DNA of 64,000 nt from Tetrapyrgos nigripes (taxonomy: Eukaryota > Basidiomycota > Agaricomycetes > Agaricales > Campanellaceae): NCBI GenBank assembly GCA_013368315.1, contig JAACJM010000147.1, forward strand, positions 62,001-126,000. The letters run 5' to 3'. This document shows positions 38,951 to 52,215 of this stretch, one piece after another. The first letter of the stretch is position 1. Each line of letters begins with the position of its first letter. The notes beneath the pieces are model-generated. The model worked only from the letters and a program-made list of their open reading frames with translations, was not told the DNA's origin and made no database searches. The translations under genes were made by a program, and so were the position numbers.

Positions 38951-39114
38951 GCTTATCCTCCTCATTCCCATCTTTTCTCACCGCCTCCAATCCCCCTCAC
39001 ACAACATCTTTAGCTCACCATTATACCCTGCCTCTTTGTCGTCTCACTTAGGAATTTCATTCTTTTTGGGAGTCTTGGACTCCCTGTTTCAGCTATCTCT
39101 TCATTATGCATTGT

Positions 39115-40030
39115 GAGCGTGTTACGAGGCCTCTTAAAGGCCGAGTTAACATATGTCGACCTCGAAAATTTTACCACGACCTCAAACTCCCACCCCTTTT
39201 CGTTGCCACAGCTGATCTTTGCCCTTCCCGACAACCAGAATGTCCAGACTCAGTCTGGACCAGATCCAAGGACCGTGACCGTTGACGTCGATAACCACGA
39301 CGTCATGCTGGCGTGTCAAATTGGTCTGCTTAACACCCTTCTTGAAGTTCTTCCCTCCCACTTCCACCGATGTTTGAATTCCCTCCCTTCTGCAATCTCC
39401 ATTTGGAAAATCATGGGATAGGGATGTCTTTTCGGATCTATTACTAGGATTGGCATCGAAGAAGGTAAGATTTACAGTAGTGTATTATAACCTTCCTTCC
39501 TTTACACATCATCCTGATCCAACCGATAGCATCGCAAGTACAATAAGTATACAAAGCCTTACCAGTGACTTATTCATATCCTGGATCTTCACACTTTGCG
39601 ACTAAAATATCCTCTTCAGCGTCCTTCTTTCAACATCTGTCTGCAATTGATATCATCCTTCTACCTTTGCAGAGCCTACAGCAGTCTCGTGTCCCACTTG
39701 ATCTTGCCAAAAATGGCATCAGCACAGGCATCATTACTCGTAGAACTCAAGCTGCGTTGACGTGATCTCTTCGAGTCCCTTTTATACCTACTACAATACA
39801 TTTTAGAATGTTCTACTTCTACAACTATGTATGAGTAAGTATCTACGAGTATGAGTAAGATAGCTCCAAGAGGTGAGTAAGATATTACTGAGCTCTTGAA
39901 GAGTCACTCATGGAATAGTGTCAAAGACACCAGGAAGTTCAACACAGTTCACCTGCATAACCTGAGAAACTAGACTACGTGAAAGGGCCTCGTAACTTGC
40001 CACGCGAAGCGATGGCCCTTTGCCCCAGTA
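39115..40030 (-). mobile_element. GGCCTCGTAA-family element, minus, about 0.9 kb
   Basis: At 39120-39165 the sequence is GTTACGAGGCCTCTTAAAGG followed by CCGAGTTAACATATGTCGAC. At 39982-40027 it reads GTGAAAGGGCCTCGTAACTT followed by GCCACGCGAAGCGATGG. These are the two end types seen at 28.6-29.9 kb in reverse. The segment 39170-39340 matches 29610-29790 inverted. The middle 39420-39980 is not shared and may be extra element sequence or a later insert. Confidence 0.6.
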
Positions 40031-41459
40031 ATATGTGAAGGCCAAAAAAAGTCTGACCCAATTCAGGCACGGCAGAAATTCCGGAAATGATCAGATATAC
40101 TCGGCATAGCTCAGATTTCTGCAAATTTGCCGGAAACAGTCGGCGTCGATTTTCACTGGGCCCTAATCTCCATCAGCCATTCAGTTTTTCAAATTGCACG
40201 TAGTGCTTAGCACATCGTCTTAACCCTTGTGCAAGGTATATAGGTGGCATTTCTCAATGCCATTCCACTTGGACAGCGCACAACAGCAACTCAGGAGGAG
40301 ATGAAGTGAAAAAAAAAATTGGACGGAAGTGCCCAGCCTTGAAGTCTGAACTCGGTTAACTCGCATCAAAATCAAAAAAATTGTGCGCTACTGCTGGGCC
40401 GGCTACGTGTTATGGACTTTTCATCATGACTACTGAGATTCTTGAAACTCAGATACAACCTTCCTGTACCGTAGGTAGCAGATAAATACTGGGTTGCTTG
40501 GTTGATTAGAAAAGTGTTCTTGTCTGGAATCCAGACAGGAAAGACTCTGGATTATATGGGTACCCTATGGAGGAATAGATCTCTCAAGACCCTTTGTTAT
40601 CTGAAAATACACTTGATCACAATTCACGACAAGGTCCCATGAAAAGGGTGTGGGCCAGCGCCGAGGCGTGGCGAGTACGAGGCCGTAGGTTGCCAGGATG
40701 AAATTGATATTGAACTTTTTCTTCACCAACATCAAATGAATACTAGTACATGTAGAATTGGACTGAAAATCTACTTTCTCTTTTCTTTCTTAACTGGGTC
40801 GCATAAGAGTATTACAAACTTAAGATTCTCAATGTATCCTCACCCCTACCGGTGATATACCCTTCCAATCCTCAGGAGAACGTCGGAGTACCTGAGTTCT
40901 GAAGTGATAGTAAAAAAGACGACACGCACTGTGTACTGAGACCTAGCGCAAATAAGGAATAGCACGGAGTTGGCGGCAATCGCGGGAGGACGGGAACGGG
41001 AGCGGGAGACGTTGACCAAACCCATACCAAACCCGTCTCCCGTCACGCGGGGTACGGGATGAGGAATTGTAGGTTAACGTATTGAGTTTGGACTTCAAAA
41101 TGCGCTGAGAATTGTTTGAATTGGTCAGTAATGGTTCGTTTCCATTAAAAAATAATAAACTGACCGCTTTCTCTCTCAATTCTGGTACGCAGAAGCAAAA
41201 TACAGATAGGGAATCCAGTACCCCGCGAGAAATGATCTCTTTAACCGTACCCCGTACAGTCTCCCGCTCCCGTGGCGGCGGGGGGTTCAAAAAAAATCCC
41301 CGCGGGTCTCCCGTGCTATTCCCTAAGCTGCTGCGCAAAAAGGGACCGTTATCTCGTAGCGAAGGTGTGGGCGGTGTGGAAGGAGAAAGGAAGACGCTGA
41401 CGCGGTTGTTCGCCTACAGTCTAGCCACGAAGCCGTAAACAAAGCACAAATATACAGGT
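40031..41459. other. No recognisable gene; GC-rich inverted words
   Basis: Only short frames are present. At 40960-41060 and 41215-41330 there are words such as GGGAGCGGGAGAC and its complement GTCTCCCGCTCCCGT, plus CGCGGGGTACGGG and GTACCCCGCG. Together they form a loose inverted repeat that could be a small decayed TIR element. A TATA-like GTATATAGG is at about 40237 but no frame follows. Confidence 0.35.
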
Positions 41460-41556
41460 AAAGAACGGGAATAACCAGGGTACCAAATAGACATAGCCAC
41501 ATGCAGAAACCCAGTGTAAAGAACTCAGCCTCATTCTTCGGCCTCGTAATCTCCAC
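41460..41556 (+). repeat. Direct repeat shared with 53608-53700
   Basis: The sequence AGAACGGGAATAACCAGGGT and the following GTGTAAAGAACTCAGCC-type stretch recur at 53608-53700 with a few changes. Both end in TTCGGCCTYGTAAT. The ending resembles that of the GGCCTCGTAA elements, so these may be distant members. Confidence 0.6.
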
Positions 41557-41704
41557 AAACACAACCTCAATGGCAGGTCTGCATGATTAGGTGAGTCTTT
41601 GAGTACTTCAATTGGTCTTTGTAAAGTTATCTGAGTAAGGTACATTGTGAAACTGGGGAAAGGTAGTCTCGTGAAACCAGACTGACGATACCCACTATGT
41701 GTAT

Positions 41705-41916
41705 GTAGGGGAAAGGTGCCACTGCTTCGCATGGCAAATTACGAGGCCCAAGCTTGAATAATTTTTCTTTTATTAAAGATAGGCATGTACATTTTCGTGT
41801 ATTAAGTATGCAGAATATGGTGATCATAAGGTGGTCTGCATAGTGGGTAGTAAGGGAGCGCTGAACATGTCGACATAAGAAGTTAACTCGGCCTAAAGGT
41901 CTCGTAATTGACAGTG
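41705..41916 (+). mobile_element. Short GGCCTCGTAA-family element (about 210 bp)
   Basis: It starts GGGGAAAGGTGCCACTGCTT and ends GTTAACTCGGCC then TAAAGGTCTCGTAATTG. Both ends are as in the 28.6-29.9 kb cluster, so this is the most compact copy in the window. It is non-coding and lies 250 bp upstream of the amidohydrolase gene. Confidence 0.6.
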
Positions 41917-42081
41917 CTTGATGGTGGCTTGACCGTGAGCTTGACTGTGAGCTTGGCTTTGAGCTTGGCTGATGGCTTGGCTTGACAGTGCTTGACAGTG
42001 GCTTGACTGTGAGCTTGAAAAACTGGTAGCCCCTTTCTATCTACTCGGCCGTGGTTGTCCTCAAAGTGAGTTAGACTTATG

Positions 42082-42089
42082 TATATAAG
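42082..42089 (+). promoter_or_regulatory. TATA-like element of the amidohydrolase gene
   Basis: TATATAAG lies 79-86 bp upstream of the ATG at 42168, a usual distance for a fungal TATA box. It is followed by a CT-rich leader (CCTTCCTTGCTTGC) and a favourable start context (CAGTCACCATG). Confidence 0.55.
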
Positions 42090-42167
42090 TAAAGCATGTC
42101 TCCAGAATTCACAGAGCATCCTTCCTTGCTTGCTTTTGTCAATTTCTCTAGACTCTAAACAGTCACC

Positions 42168-43740
<1,573 letters not shown>

Positions 43741-44379
43741 TACGTATTCGTATTCGTAGTCCTCGAGGGGTGATTGCTCGAGGGAGTAGTGAATAATCGT
43801 ATTTATCTCTATTGGACTCTCGGACAATATTAATACTTGGGGAGAAGAAGCCAGGCCTAGCTGGCAAGGGCGATTACTATTTGAGCAGGTTTTAATCCAC
43901 AACTACAGTATTTACAATGTTTACAAAATGATATTAATCTGAGCCTGCCTAAGAAATAGACTAAGCAAAGGAACCACTCATACTCCTCTCATTTTTAGAC
44001 CTCTTCTCTTTTTTTTTTTTGCCAAGATTAGATGTTGAGAAGAGAATTGTCGTAGATTCAGGTATGACGCATTAGCCCTGAGGAAGACGAAGGGATTTCG
44101 TTGAGAGGGTAGCTATCTTGATTTCTCTTTTTCTTTCTATGTTTTTATTCACACCCTGGCTAGTGGCAACTTTTTTCCTCGCAAGAGGTTTTTTTAATGT
44201 CTCCCCATCAGGCCTTTCTACTGCAGTGTACTGTACATAGAGCTGCTCTTTCGTTACCTTTATCCCCTCACATCTCACACTACCTTCATCCCTTCCCACC
44301 CAAATCTCACATTTTGGTATGCGTGGACGGTCTACTTGCACCTAGGTATGTCATCCTCTATACTCTGCGTTTGTACATG

Positions 44380-45200
44380 CATTACTGACAAGTTTCCTGA
44401 GTAGTTGACGTGTTGTATGGTAGGCAGTTGTCAAGAGTTTCGACTTGCTGCAACAATGTCACTCAGATGACTTGCAGGTGGATATGTAGTTCTGTTCGCA
44501 ACCTGCATGTATATTATGCGTTGTAAAACTGGAACTATCCAAAGAATCGCATCAAGTTGCTATCATGTCTTATTTGCTTTAGCAACAGTGGGCTTCATTT
44601 TCGGTAGTGTAGAGGAGAATATGAATGTCAAGCTCGAGAGTGGCATAGATTCCGGATTCCACTCCAACTGGGGAGAGTTGTATCACCTGTACCTGAAATC
44701 ACAATAAGAACTCCCCTATGCACACCCCTCGAACTAAAAACTATTCACAGTACTGTTGTATTTGGAATCTATACGCTGGCAAAGTAAACCCAGCCCCCTT
44801 CACTTTTGCAATTCATAGCTAATCCAAGCACCTCAGCGCTATTGCAGATTTTGTTTTGGTAGATCCAAGTACCGAAAACGTTCAAGATACTGTAGCTAGG
44901 GACAAGGAGGTGAATGGCAGACAGCAGATTCGGACCCTGTTAACGATCTTTGAAGACGATGCCAGTACAAGAGCGTCCGTGTGAAGGCAGTATCTCTGAT
45001 ACTGGTAAACATGAATTATGGTTCACGGTAGACTTTTCCGGTTTGGATCCCAAGTTCGTTGTCATCTGGCGTTCGCGATTTTCTAGTTTGATTTTTGAGT
45101 TTGTTTGAAGTATTTATATGACGAGAACCGCAGTTCTCCCGTAGTCCTCAAGAACAATTGTTGGAAATTTGACAGTCTGCGAGTCAAGACTTGTACCAGT
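44380..45200 (+). repeat. Dispersed repeat family R2, copy 2 (plus)
   Basis: This is collinear with 11000-9430 read in reverse. Anchors are TTTGCTTTAGCAACAGTGGG (44575), GGCAGTATCTCTGATACTGG (44987), TGAATTATGGTTCACGGTA (45011) and ATATGACGAGAACCGCAGTT (45117). Frame 44507-44707 preserves the membrane-helix peptide also seen in copy 1 (LFALATVGFIFGS). Confidence 0.7.
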
Positions 45201-45244
45201 AAGTTTGATCGTGTCCTGAATTGGCACTCGGTAAGCGAATAAAC

Positions 45245-45605
45245 GGGTTCAAGATACTGTGGCTAAGGATAAGGAGGTTAATGGCGGGCAGCAGACCTGT
45301 TAACAATCGCGAGAGCGTCCGTGTGTGAAGGCAGTATCTCTGATACTGGAACACACATGAATTATGGTTCACGGTACACTTTTCCGGTTTGGGTCCCAAG
45401 TTGTCGTCTGGCTTTCACGATTCTTTAGTTTGATCTGAGTCTGTAGTACTTATATGACGAGAACAGCAGTTCTCCTGTACTCAAGAACAGATTTTGGAAA
45501 TTTGACAGTCTGCGAGCCAATATCTGTACTACTACGACGAGAGTAAAAGCTTTTGATCATATCCTGAATTGGTACTCGGTAGGCGAGTAAGCAAATGAAC
45601 GAATG
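45245..45605 (+). repeat. R2 partial tandem copy
   Basis: The 3' part of R2 is repeated in tandem. TTCAAGATACTGTRGCTARG occurs at 44881 and 45249, TGAATTATGGTTCACGGTA at 45011 and 45358, and GACAGTCTGCGAG at 45172 and 45505. The unit is about 345-370 bp with moderate divergence. The right edge adjoins R1 copy c. Confidence 0.75.
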
Positions 45606-48600
45606 TAAGTAGGATAAGGAACCACTAATGACAACAGACTCGGATGAGTACAGACGATGATGATGAGGACAAAGTGAGAGAACGAGGCACGCATAGAGAG
45701 GAAAAGACGAAGGCGATGGCGGACAGGACGAGGACCCAGACGAGGACCCAGACTCGGGCTCTTTTGCAAAAAAAAACAGTATGCAAGGATGTATAAGACT
45801 ACGTAGGCATGTCTGTATGTCTGTATGCAGGAATTGAAGGTGAGGCAATCCCCACCAACGACGAGGACGATGCCAAGAGGAACGCCAGACAAAGATGAGT
45901 AGCGATCAGACGACGAGCAAATCCCAAAGAGAGAAGAAAAAAAACAGGAAGGAATTCGGATGTGTTCCAAAATAATAAAAGAATGCCAAGAAGAAACGAG
46001 TGATCAGGTAAGGTAAAAATGGTTCATTTACATGCGCAAAACACAGAGCCCAAACGAAACAACCAAGAAGAAAAAGACACAAGGTGGAAAAGTAAACAAC
46101 CGGTATATACATTCATTCCAAAGACCAATCCAAAGATTCGACCAAGACCAAGAAAAAAAAGAGAAATGAGCAATAGACATACGCGAGTATATGTATGGCG
46201 TCAGGGAAGAAAGAGAGAAGATGGAGTCATGGACAGAGCACGAAGCAAGAAGCATGTAGCGTATAAACCTAGAGGTAGCAGCAGAAAATGCGAGTGGGAA
46301 TGGGGACAAAAAAAAATAGGCGATAGACGGACGGCCAAAAGGGCTCAACCAGGTGAAGAGTCAAGACGACCAGTCACCAAATGTCATGAACTAAAGACCC
46401 GTCTCGAGAAGGAACGAGGCTGGGGAGCGTAACGGGAGACTGCTGAGAACTGGGGGAGGGTATCAGAGATGGATGGCAACGACGGTGGTAACCACAGCAC
46501 AACGGCACCGATACTAGAAGCAATAGTAACGACTGACCCAGGTGTACATGCTCCCTATCTCTGCCCTCCTTCCTCCCTTTCCTTCTCTTCTTTGCGTAGA
46601 CGTCAACCGCTTAATACCCATACCAAAAGGACGAATAAAATCTCTCCTAAAAATTTCACCTTCACCTTCACCTCCTCAGGATGTACCCATACCGTCGTCT
46701 TGTATCCCTCTTTCACAATAGCAGACTAGCACCAAACTCGAGTAAACCTGGGAGTCGGGTAGACTGTAGACTGAGGACTATGACTGTATCGATGACCACT
46801 CGGCCAGGGGACGATTTCGGAAAAGATAGAAAGAGAGCTGGAGTCGGAAAGAAGATGAGACGAGACAACAAGAGAAGGCTTTGGGGGTACAAGCTCACTC
46901 TCGCTCTCCCAATGGGCTTGTGGTGAGATGGAGATGGAAAGGGGCGGGGAAAACGGTCGGTAAAAGCCAATCGACTACTAGTTGTTGTCAGTGTCGTGTC
47001 ATACACGGTACATGTCGACGTCGCAGAGGTGCGTGGGAGGTGATTACAGCGAGAGGAGAAAGATGAAGAGTTGGTGTCGGTGTCGGTAGCGTCGGTAGCC
47101 GTGGCGTTGGCAATGACGAGGACTGAACCACAATAGACCCGTCACCACCTGTAACCATAGCCCTATACCTCCCTCGCAACGTCCAGAAACCATCCGCCGT
47201 TCCAGTGGGATTGTTCCATGTACGATCCACCTCCACCTCCTCTTGTACAGTCCACCATCCATCCCTCCAATGGCTACGGCTATCGTCGTTGAGGGAGACG
47301 GAGACATGGCTGAAGACGAAGACGAAGGTATCGGCATATATATATACGCCTTCCAAAGCTAGAGCAGGCGCCGTAGCTGTAGCCTTAGCCTTAGCCCCAG
47401 CCAAGACGAAGCTTCGTCGCCCACATCAACGCATCACCCCATCCCGTCCCATCAACGAACGCCAAACGTCAACGATCCCCGGGGGACCCAATGGTCCAAT
47501 GTTTGTCCCTCTCTCTCGCTCCACACTCCTCCCCTCGTGTCCGTTTCAGTGCTCGTACCAACCCCAACCCTGATGCCAATGAAAACAAGTCGAAATCCCG
47601 AATCCCGCACCAAATCCCCAAATACAAATCCAGATCCAAAATCCAAAATCCGGCACGCAATCCACATCCACAGAACCCTCCACCATCTAGCCTCCAGCCT
47701 CCAGGCATCCCCACCATCTCTCCATCTCCCGTCTCCCATCTTCCTTCCTCCTCCTACTCCTACGCCTCCTTTTTGCTTATTCTCATTTCAGCACACCCCC
47801 ATCCCCCATCCCACCCCTCCTACGCCAACTGAACTGCCACTCCAGCCGCAGCTGCAACCAACCCCAAACCCAACACCCCACCATCGCCTCTAACCCAAAC
47901 ATTATTCTTCCTCGCCCCACTCGCATGACGAGCCACTACTAACAAACCCCTCCCCACATACACCCTCTACCACCTGAACCGCATCCGCATACGTCTTTTT
48001 GAGACCAACAGCAGGAGAAGTATCGTCGGGGTCGAGTGTTGGGTCAGTATCGGCGTCAGTAACGAAGTTAGTTGTCTTTTGAGAAGTCGTTGAGAAGGAG
48101 GCGGAATCTACACACACGTAAAGCATTAGCGCGATGAAACAAAACCAAAAACACGCAACGTACCCAACCAATTCCCAAAACTCCCCAACAAATCTCTCGC
48201 ACACGGTCGTAGAAAGGTTTAGTGGGAGGCACGATTGGTCCCAGGGTTGATGGAAGGGGGTGGGTAGTGGGGGTGAAGAGGTGGAAGTGGGGATGGTGGG
48301 GACTGGTTGGTTCGATGGGCTTGAGGAGGCAGCGCAGGAGGGAGAGGTGGTATTTCTCTTGTGGATACCCAACAACGACCTGTCTTTGGAACCCACAACT
48401 AAATCCATCACAACGGGATGACGTATCCAGCTGGTACACGCTGCTATGAGGAAGAGTACGAAGGATATGAGTAAGGACGGCCATCGACGGCGTCTCGGCG
48501 TAGGAGAGAACGAATACCCATGCGTTGGTGGGGGGTCCATTACCCATTCAGGGTCTGAATGGCGGAGAGAGTAACATCGTCGAAGGAGGAGAAGAGTATC

Positions 48601-48834
48601 TACTAGCTCGCTGCTAATAATCCAACTGGCAGCGCTAGGAACGACCCAATCCGAAAGAGAAAGAACAAAGACAGTAACAGCACATGACCGTGACCTCAAC
48701 TGCAACTTGAGGGCTGGTTCGGTCTCCAACCGCTTTAGGATTCTCGGAGGACACCAAACCGTAATACGACCGTGCCAGCCGTATATGGTACGGTCTAATA
48801 CGGGTATAACCGTAGCATAACCGTACCGTCTCAA
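45570..48834 (-). repeat. Repeat family R1, copy c (minus)
   Basis: This block is collinear with 27650-32090 in reverse. The anchor ACCGCATCCGCATACGTC is at 47979, and CAACGACCTGTC (48373), GACGAAGCTTCGTCTTGG (47403, complement) and CAAGACCAAGAAA (46143) also match. The largest frame (48834-47902, 310 codons) contains an LLISFVLFLIAAC hydrophobic segment and a Ser/Pro-rich stretch, and ends with DPDDTSPAVGLKKTYADAVQ. That peptide is also partly readable in the other copies, suggesting an ancestral coding region. A second region near 47300-47140 reads WWTVQEEVEVDRTWNNPTG. The copies are degenerate and I do not assign a function. Confidence 0.7.
47902..48834 (-). pseudogene. Longest remaining R1 gene frame, unknown function
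   Basis: This is a 310-codon minus-strand frame. Residues from about 115 to 135 are hydrophobic (LLISFVLFLIAAC), the middle is rich in Ser, Pro and Thr, and a second hydrophobic stretch (VACFWFCFIALMLYVCV) follows. The charged tail holds LKKTYADAVQVVEGV. Copies at 12-14.4 kb and 28-30.3 kb show the same peptides in shifting frames, so this copy is the least damaged or has become open by chance. There is no recognisable start context. In fungi such Ser-rich membrane proteins are often cell-surface proteins, but that is only a guess. Confidence 0.4.
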
Positions 48835-48912
48835 CCAACCCAGACCTTGGCGACGGTACGGATACGGACCGTATTTACGGTACCCGTAATGCGTACATGT
48901 ACGGGACGGTTG
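48750..48912. repeat. Cluster of CCGTA/TACGG words
   Basis: More than fifteen CCGTA, CGTAC or TACGG words are packed in 160 bp, for example ACCGTAGCATAACCGTACCG at 48808 and GGTACGGATACGGACCGTAT at 48853. CTCAACC-type and GGTTGAGAG sequences near the edges make a loose inverted repeat. No coding potential was seen. It may be a small decayed TIR element lying between R1 and the ORF at 48897. Confidence 0.45.
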
Positions 48913-49232
48913 AGAGCCCTAGGCAGGATTGGAAGACCGTCTGTGCAGAAGACGCGCACCTAGCGTCTCTGTCCCAGATGGCTACTACAATTTTAGACAA
49001 GGCTTCCGCCATGTTATATTCCAGAAGAAACAACCCGGATGCCAAAGTCAACAATCTCAACTACTTGACTTTTGCCGTCGAAAGAGAAGATGATCTCAAC
49101 ACAGAATCTACTAGTATGGTTAACTCATGGTTCTGCAAGTTTAGGTCTGCCCTCATCTCGGTTGCACACTCTTCCCTGGCATCGTTCTATGCATCAGGTT
49201 TTTCCACACTGTCTGTCTTAGACAGACTGTAA
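48897..49232 (+). CDS. Unrecognised 111-codon ORF
   Basis: The frame runs from an ATG inside the CCGTA-rich cluster to TAA. From residue 10 on the composition is protein-like (SLSQMATTILDKASAMLY, SWFCKFRSALISVAHSS). No family, signal peptide or membrane span is apparent. It may be a fragment of a larger gene or transposon protein. It stops about 200 bp before the 3' end of the convergent P450 gene. Confidence 0.3.
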   Translation: MYGTVESPRQDWKTVCAEDAHLASLSQMATTILDKASAMLYSRRNNPDAKVNNLNYLTFAVEREDDLNTESTSMVNSWFCKFRSALISVAHSSLASFYASGFSTLSVLDRL

Positions 49233-49429
49233 CAAGTGTTCGTATCGTTCGCTCGCTGATATATGCTTGAGTAGGAGATGTACATTGATTCTTCCAATGG
49301 TAAATACACGTAGTTAGAATGTAAAAGGCCAGTCCTGTTTTGAAAAAACTCGGAGGATACTTCTGAACGCATTGTCAAGGCCTGAACTTTATATAAGGTC
49401 TCTGCCTTTTCCTATTCCCCTCTTCAAGC

Positions 49430-52215
49430 TCAAGTCTTGACCCTACTCACCATCAACGGCATCTCAGGCTTCGCCACACCATCTTTTATGCTAGGCGCCA
49501 CTACATGATTCATTCGCCAAAACACGTCCTTGTTTGAGGGTTCAAACTTGAATTTTGCAATCAACATAGACAGAACCGCCTCTGAGGGTATTAGAGCATA
49601 GCTCATTAGCAATTGTATAGCATCAGCTTTCCTGTACTCACTCATTTCAAGCTGAGAGAACTTGAATCCACTGAATAGACGATGCATAGAATATTAGTGA
49701 GGGTTGCAGTTGCGACCAATACAGAAAAATCGCGGCACTTACATGCATGATCTTCCTCCAGCACCAAAGGTCATTCTAATGAAGCAGCCAACGCATCATA
49801 AACAGTCGAATCATAGGATCCAAGCACACTCACAAATGCGAATAGACCCCGGGTATATGCGCCTCAACAACCTCTTTCGGCATGGGTTCGAGCCACCTCT
49901 CGGGCCTCCACTCAAGTACATCCAGTCCCCACATCACCGGATTCCTGTTCGCATTCAGAATAGAAACCGCGACTCCAGTGTTCTTGGGGATATGTAACTC
50001 GGAAATGGCAGTTCCATCGAGACCGACGATAGGTTTTGAGAGCGGGATGACAGTGTCTTGAACGGCGCTGAAAAAAGAGTAAAGTTGTGGAAAGTGAGCG
50101 CTAATGTGTCTCAGCGACGATACAATAAAGTTAGGACATACTGCCGAAACACATTGCAGACGGGAGGGTATCTGGCAAAAATAGTTAGTGGGATGTCTAA
50201 GTTGTTTCGTAGTAAAGCAGGCCTGACACGCACAGGCGGAGAGTCTCTCTGCAAATAGCGTCCAGATAAGGCAGGGAAACCAATTGATCATAGGGAATAT
50301 CCTTATTGTCACGTCGAGCATCAAGGATTTCCTGCCGAAGTTTATCTTGTACGTGTGGCCGACTTGATATAAGGTGGAGAATACGAGCCAGAGCACTCTT
50401 CAACGATCATGAAAGTGTTACCAACGCGTTGGAAAAGATTTGATAGCATCCTTACCGACGTTGTATCCATGGCCGCAAAGATCAGTAACCTAGAATATTT
50501 CAGAGTTTGGTCAGAGCTGAGATGTAGACAAGATAGACCGGGACAGTACTGACGACATCTGTCCCAAGACTTCATCCTCATCCAACTTATTCCCTTTCTC
50601 CTCAGTCATATTCAATTTGACTGAAAAACGGCGTTAACTCTCATCGGGACCTCAAAACATTGGATCATCGAGAACTCACTCAAAATACTCATGACGTCTT
50701 TTCCCTTCCCAACCTGTCTCTGAACAGCCTCATCCCCTTCCTCCAACGCCCTCATCTTCCCCTCCAAAATCTGCTTTGACAGCGCCCAGGCATAATCTGA
50801 CATGTCCCTAATCTGATGCCCTCCATTCCAGGGAAGGCTATCCAAAATCCATCTTCGCAATGCAGGAGGACCGAAATTTGCGACCAAATTCGAAAAGTAC
50901 ACTCGGATTAGCCACATTTCGCTACAGCCGGCGATGGCGCTGCCAGTGATAGGGATTGCATGAGAGCATCAATAAGGAGACAAAGAGCTAGAGAAGTAAT
51001 TATCACACGTACAGAAGCCGTTTGAGCATTCCAGAGTAGGGATGGGCTACGGCTTCATTCGTGAGGTCCTCAAATGAGTAACCCAATCCCGTTTGGCCGA
51101 TGAGTTCGAGAGCGGTTCGAGACACCCAGGAGAGTATGTCAATCTGCCGGTTTCCGATGTATCAGATGCAAATTTATAATGATAGAGCTACAGTCGAAGC
51201 CAAACCTCCTGCGTAGTAGGACCTTCCTTGAACTTGGAAGATAACCCAGTTTCGAGCTAAGTCCGCTTGTCAGTAAGTTGCGATTGCGTTGTTTCGCTGC
51301 AATGAGTGGTCTTACCTTTTCCACGACCTCATAGAAGATAGGAACTGAAGTTATATAGGTTTCAGTTGAGTTGACCGCTTGGTAAGTCAAGATCACTGAC
51401 GCATATCTCTCATATGAGCAATGGAGAAAACAGGGTTTAATGATCTCTTCTGTTTGCGATGGGCTTCACCTGGAAAAATATCAACGTCAGTCTTAATATT
51501 CCCACTCAAGACGGCAAAGAAAGGTGTTATGTCGACATACCGGTTATTGCAGATAATCCTCTTCCAAAAATAAGTCGGAGCACGCTGAATCATAGAGCCA
51601 TTCATCATACAAATAGGATTCCGAGTTGAAAGGGACGAACGTTTTGTCCGATTTTTCATAGTGCTCTTGATCCTAATGTCATTGATCAGTTGGTCAAAAG
51701 TCTACCTGAGGAATGAGAAGTCGGCAGCCAACCTTGACAAGGATATGATACATGGCTACAGGATCGTAGACAATGACACTTCTATCCTGAGCAATCATAT
51801 ATTTAGGACAAGGAGGAAGCACGGATTAAACCTGGAGACGCTCACGCCCATTAAGCCATTAAGGCGAACGACAGGACCATCTATGAAGATTTAAACATTG
51901 TAAGAAACCGAGTGCGAAAAAGTGTCCACGACCTACAATTTTTCAAAAGGTTTGCATTAAAGTCCCAGGCCTTTTGGTCAGCGTTGAAGGCTTCTCCAAA
52001 GTTGCCTGGCGAAGGTTCAGTATTATCATTCAAGTCGATCCAATGAACTGTAATGTTAAGCCCGACTCGCCTTTCCACCAAGACTTTGACTCTGGACCGG
52101 GAAGATTGTCCACACCATGACTATGACTGAGCTTTTGTCTGCGCTGATACATGCGTATGACAAAGATCGCAGGAAGTAACAGCACCAGTAAAATCAAAGC
52201 AAGGCTGCTCGCCAT
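49430..52215 (-). CDS. Cytochrome P450 monooxygenase, one apparent frameshift
   Basis: Eighteen exons join from 52215 to 49430: 52215-52071, 52005-51937, 51880-51846, 51786-51733, 51672-51541, 51469-51401, 51344-51316, 51256-51206, 51143-51013, 50939-50680, 50620-50554, 50489-50456, 50397-50234, 50171-50142, 50067-49834, 49775-49743, 49670-49642 and 49581-49430. The product would be 572 residues, typical for fungal microsomal P450s. Residues 2-20 are a membrane anchor (LALILLVLLLPAIFVI), followed by the LPGP hinge. The I-helix is FAAMDTTS (352-359, Ala where Gly is usual), ExxR is E410-R413, the PERF-type motif is WRPERW (477-482), and the heme loop is FGAGGRSCIG with ligand Cys512. Exon 5 lacks one T in the run at 51566-51570. 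Without it the reading shifts and reaches TAA before the exon end. Intron 1 begins GC rather than GT. All other junctions are GT-AG and in frame. Substrate unknown. Either a recent pseudogene or a base-call error. Confidence 0.85.

Larger units (their letters stand above)
36976..39110 (+). mobile_element. DIRS-like YR retrotransposon fragment
   Basis: This is the span of RT, RNase H and recombinase plus about 160 bp of 3' sequence. The upstream border lies between the last gypsy codons (about 36950) and the YMDD box (about 37045). The terminal repeats typical of DIRS elements (split or inverted) were not found, so the borders are approximate. It either inserted into, or recombined with, the gypsy copy. 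Confidence 0.6.

Noticed and set aside
49830..50396. 188-codon minus-strand frame as a separate gene
   Set aside because: It is P450 exon 15 plus read-through of introns and exons 13-14 in a wrong frame.
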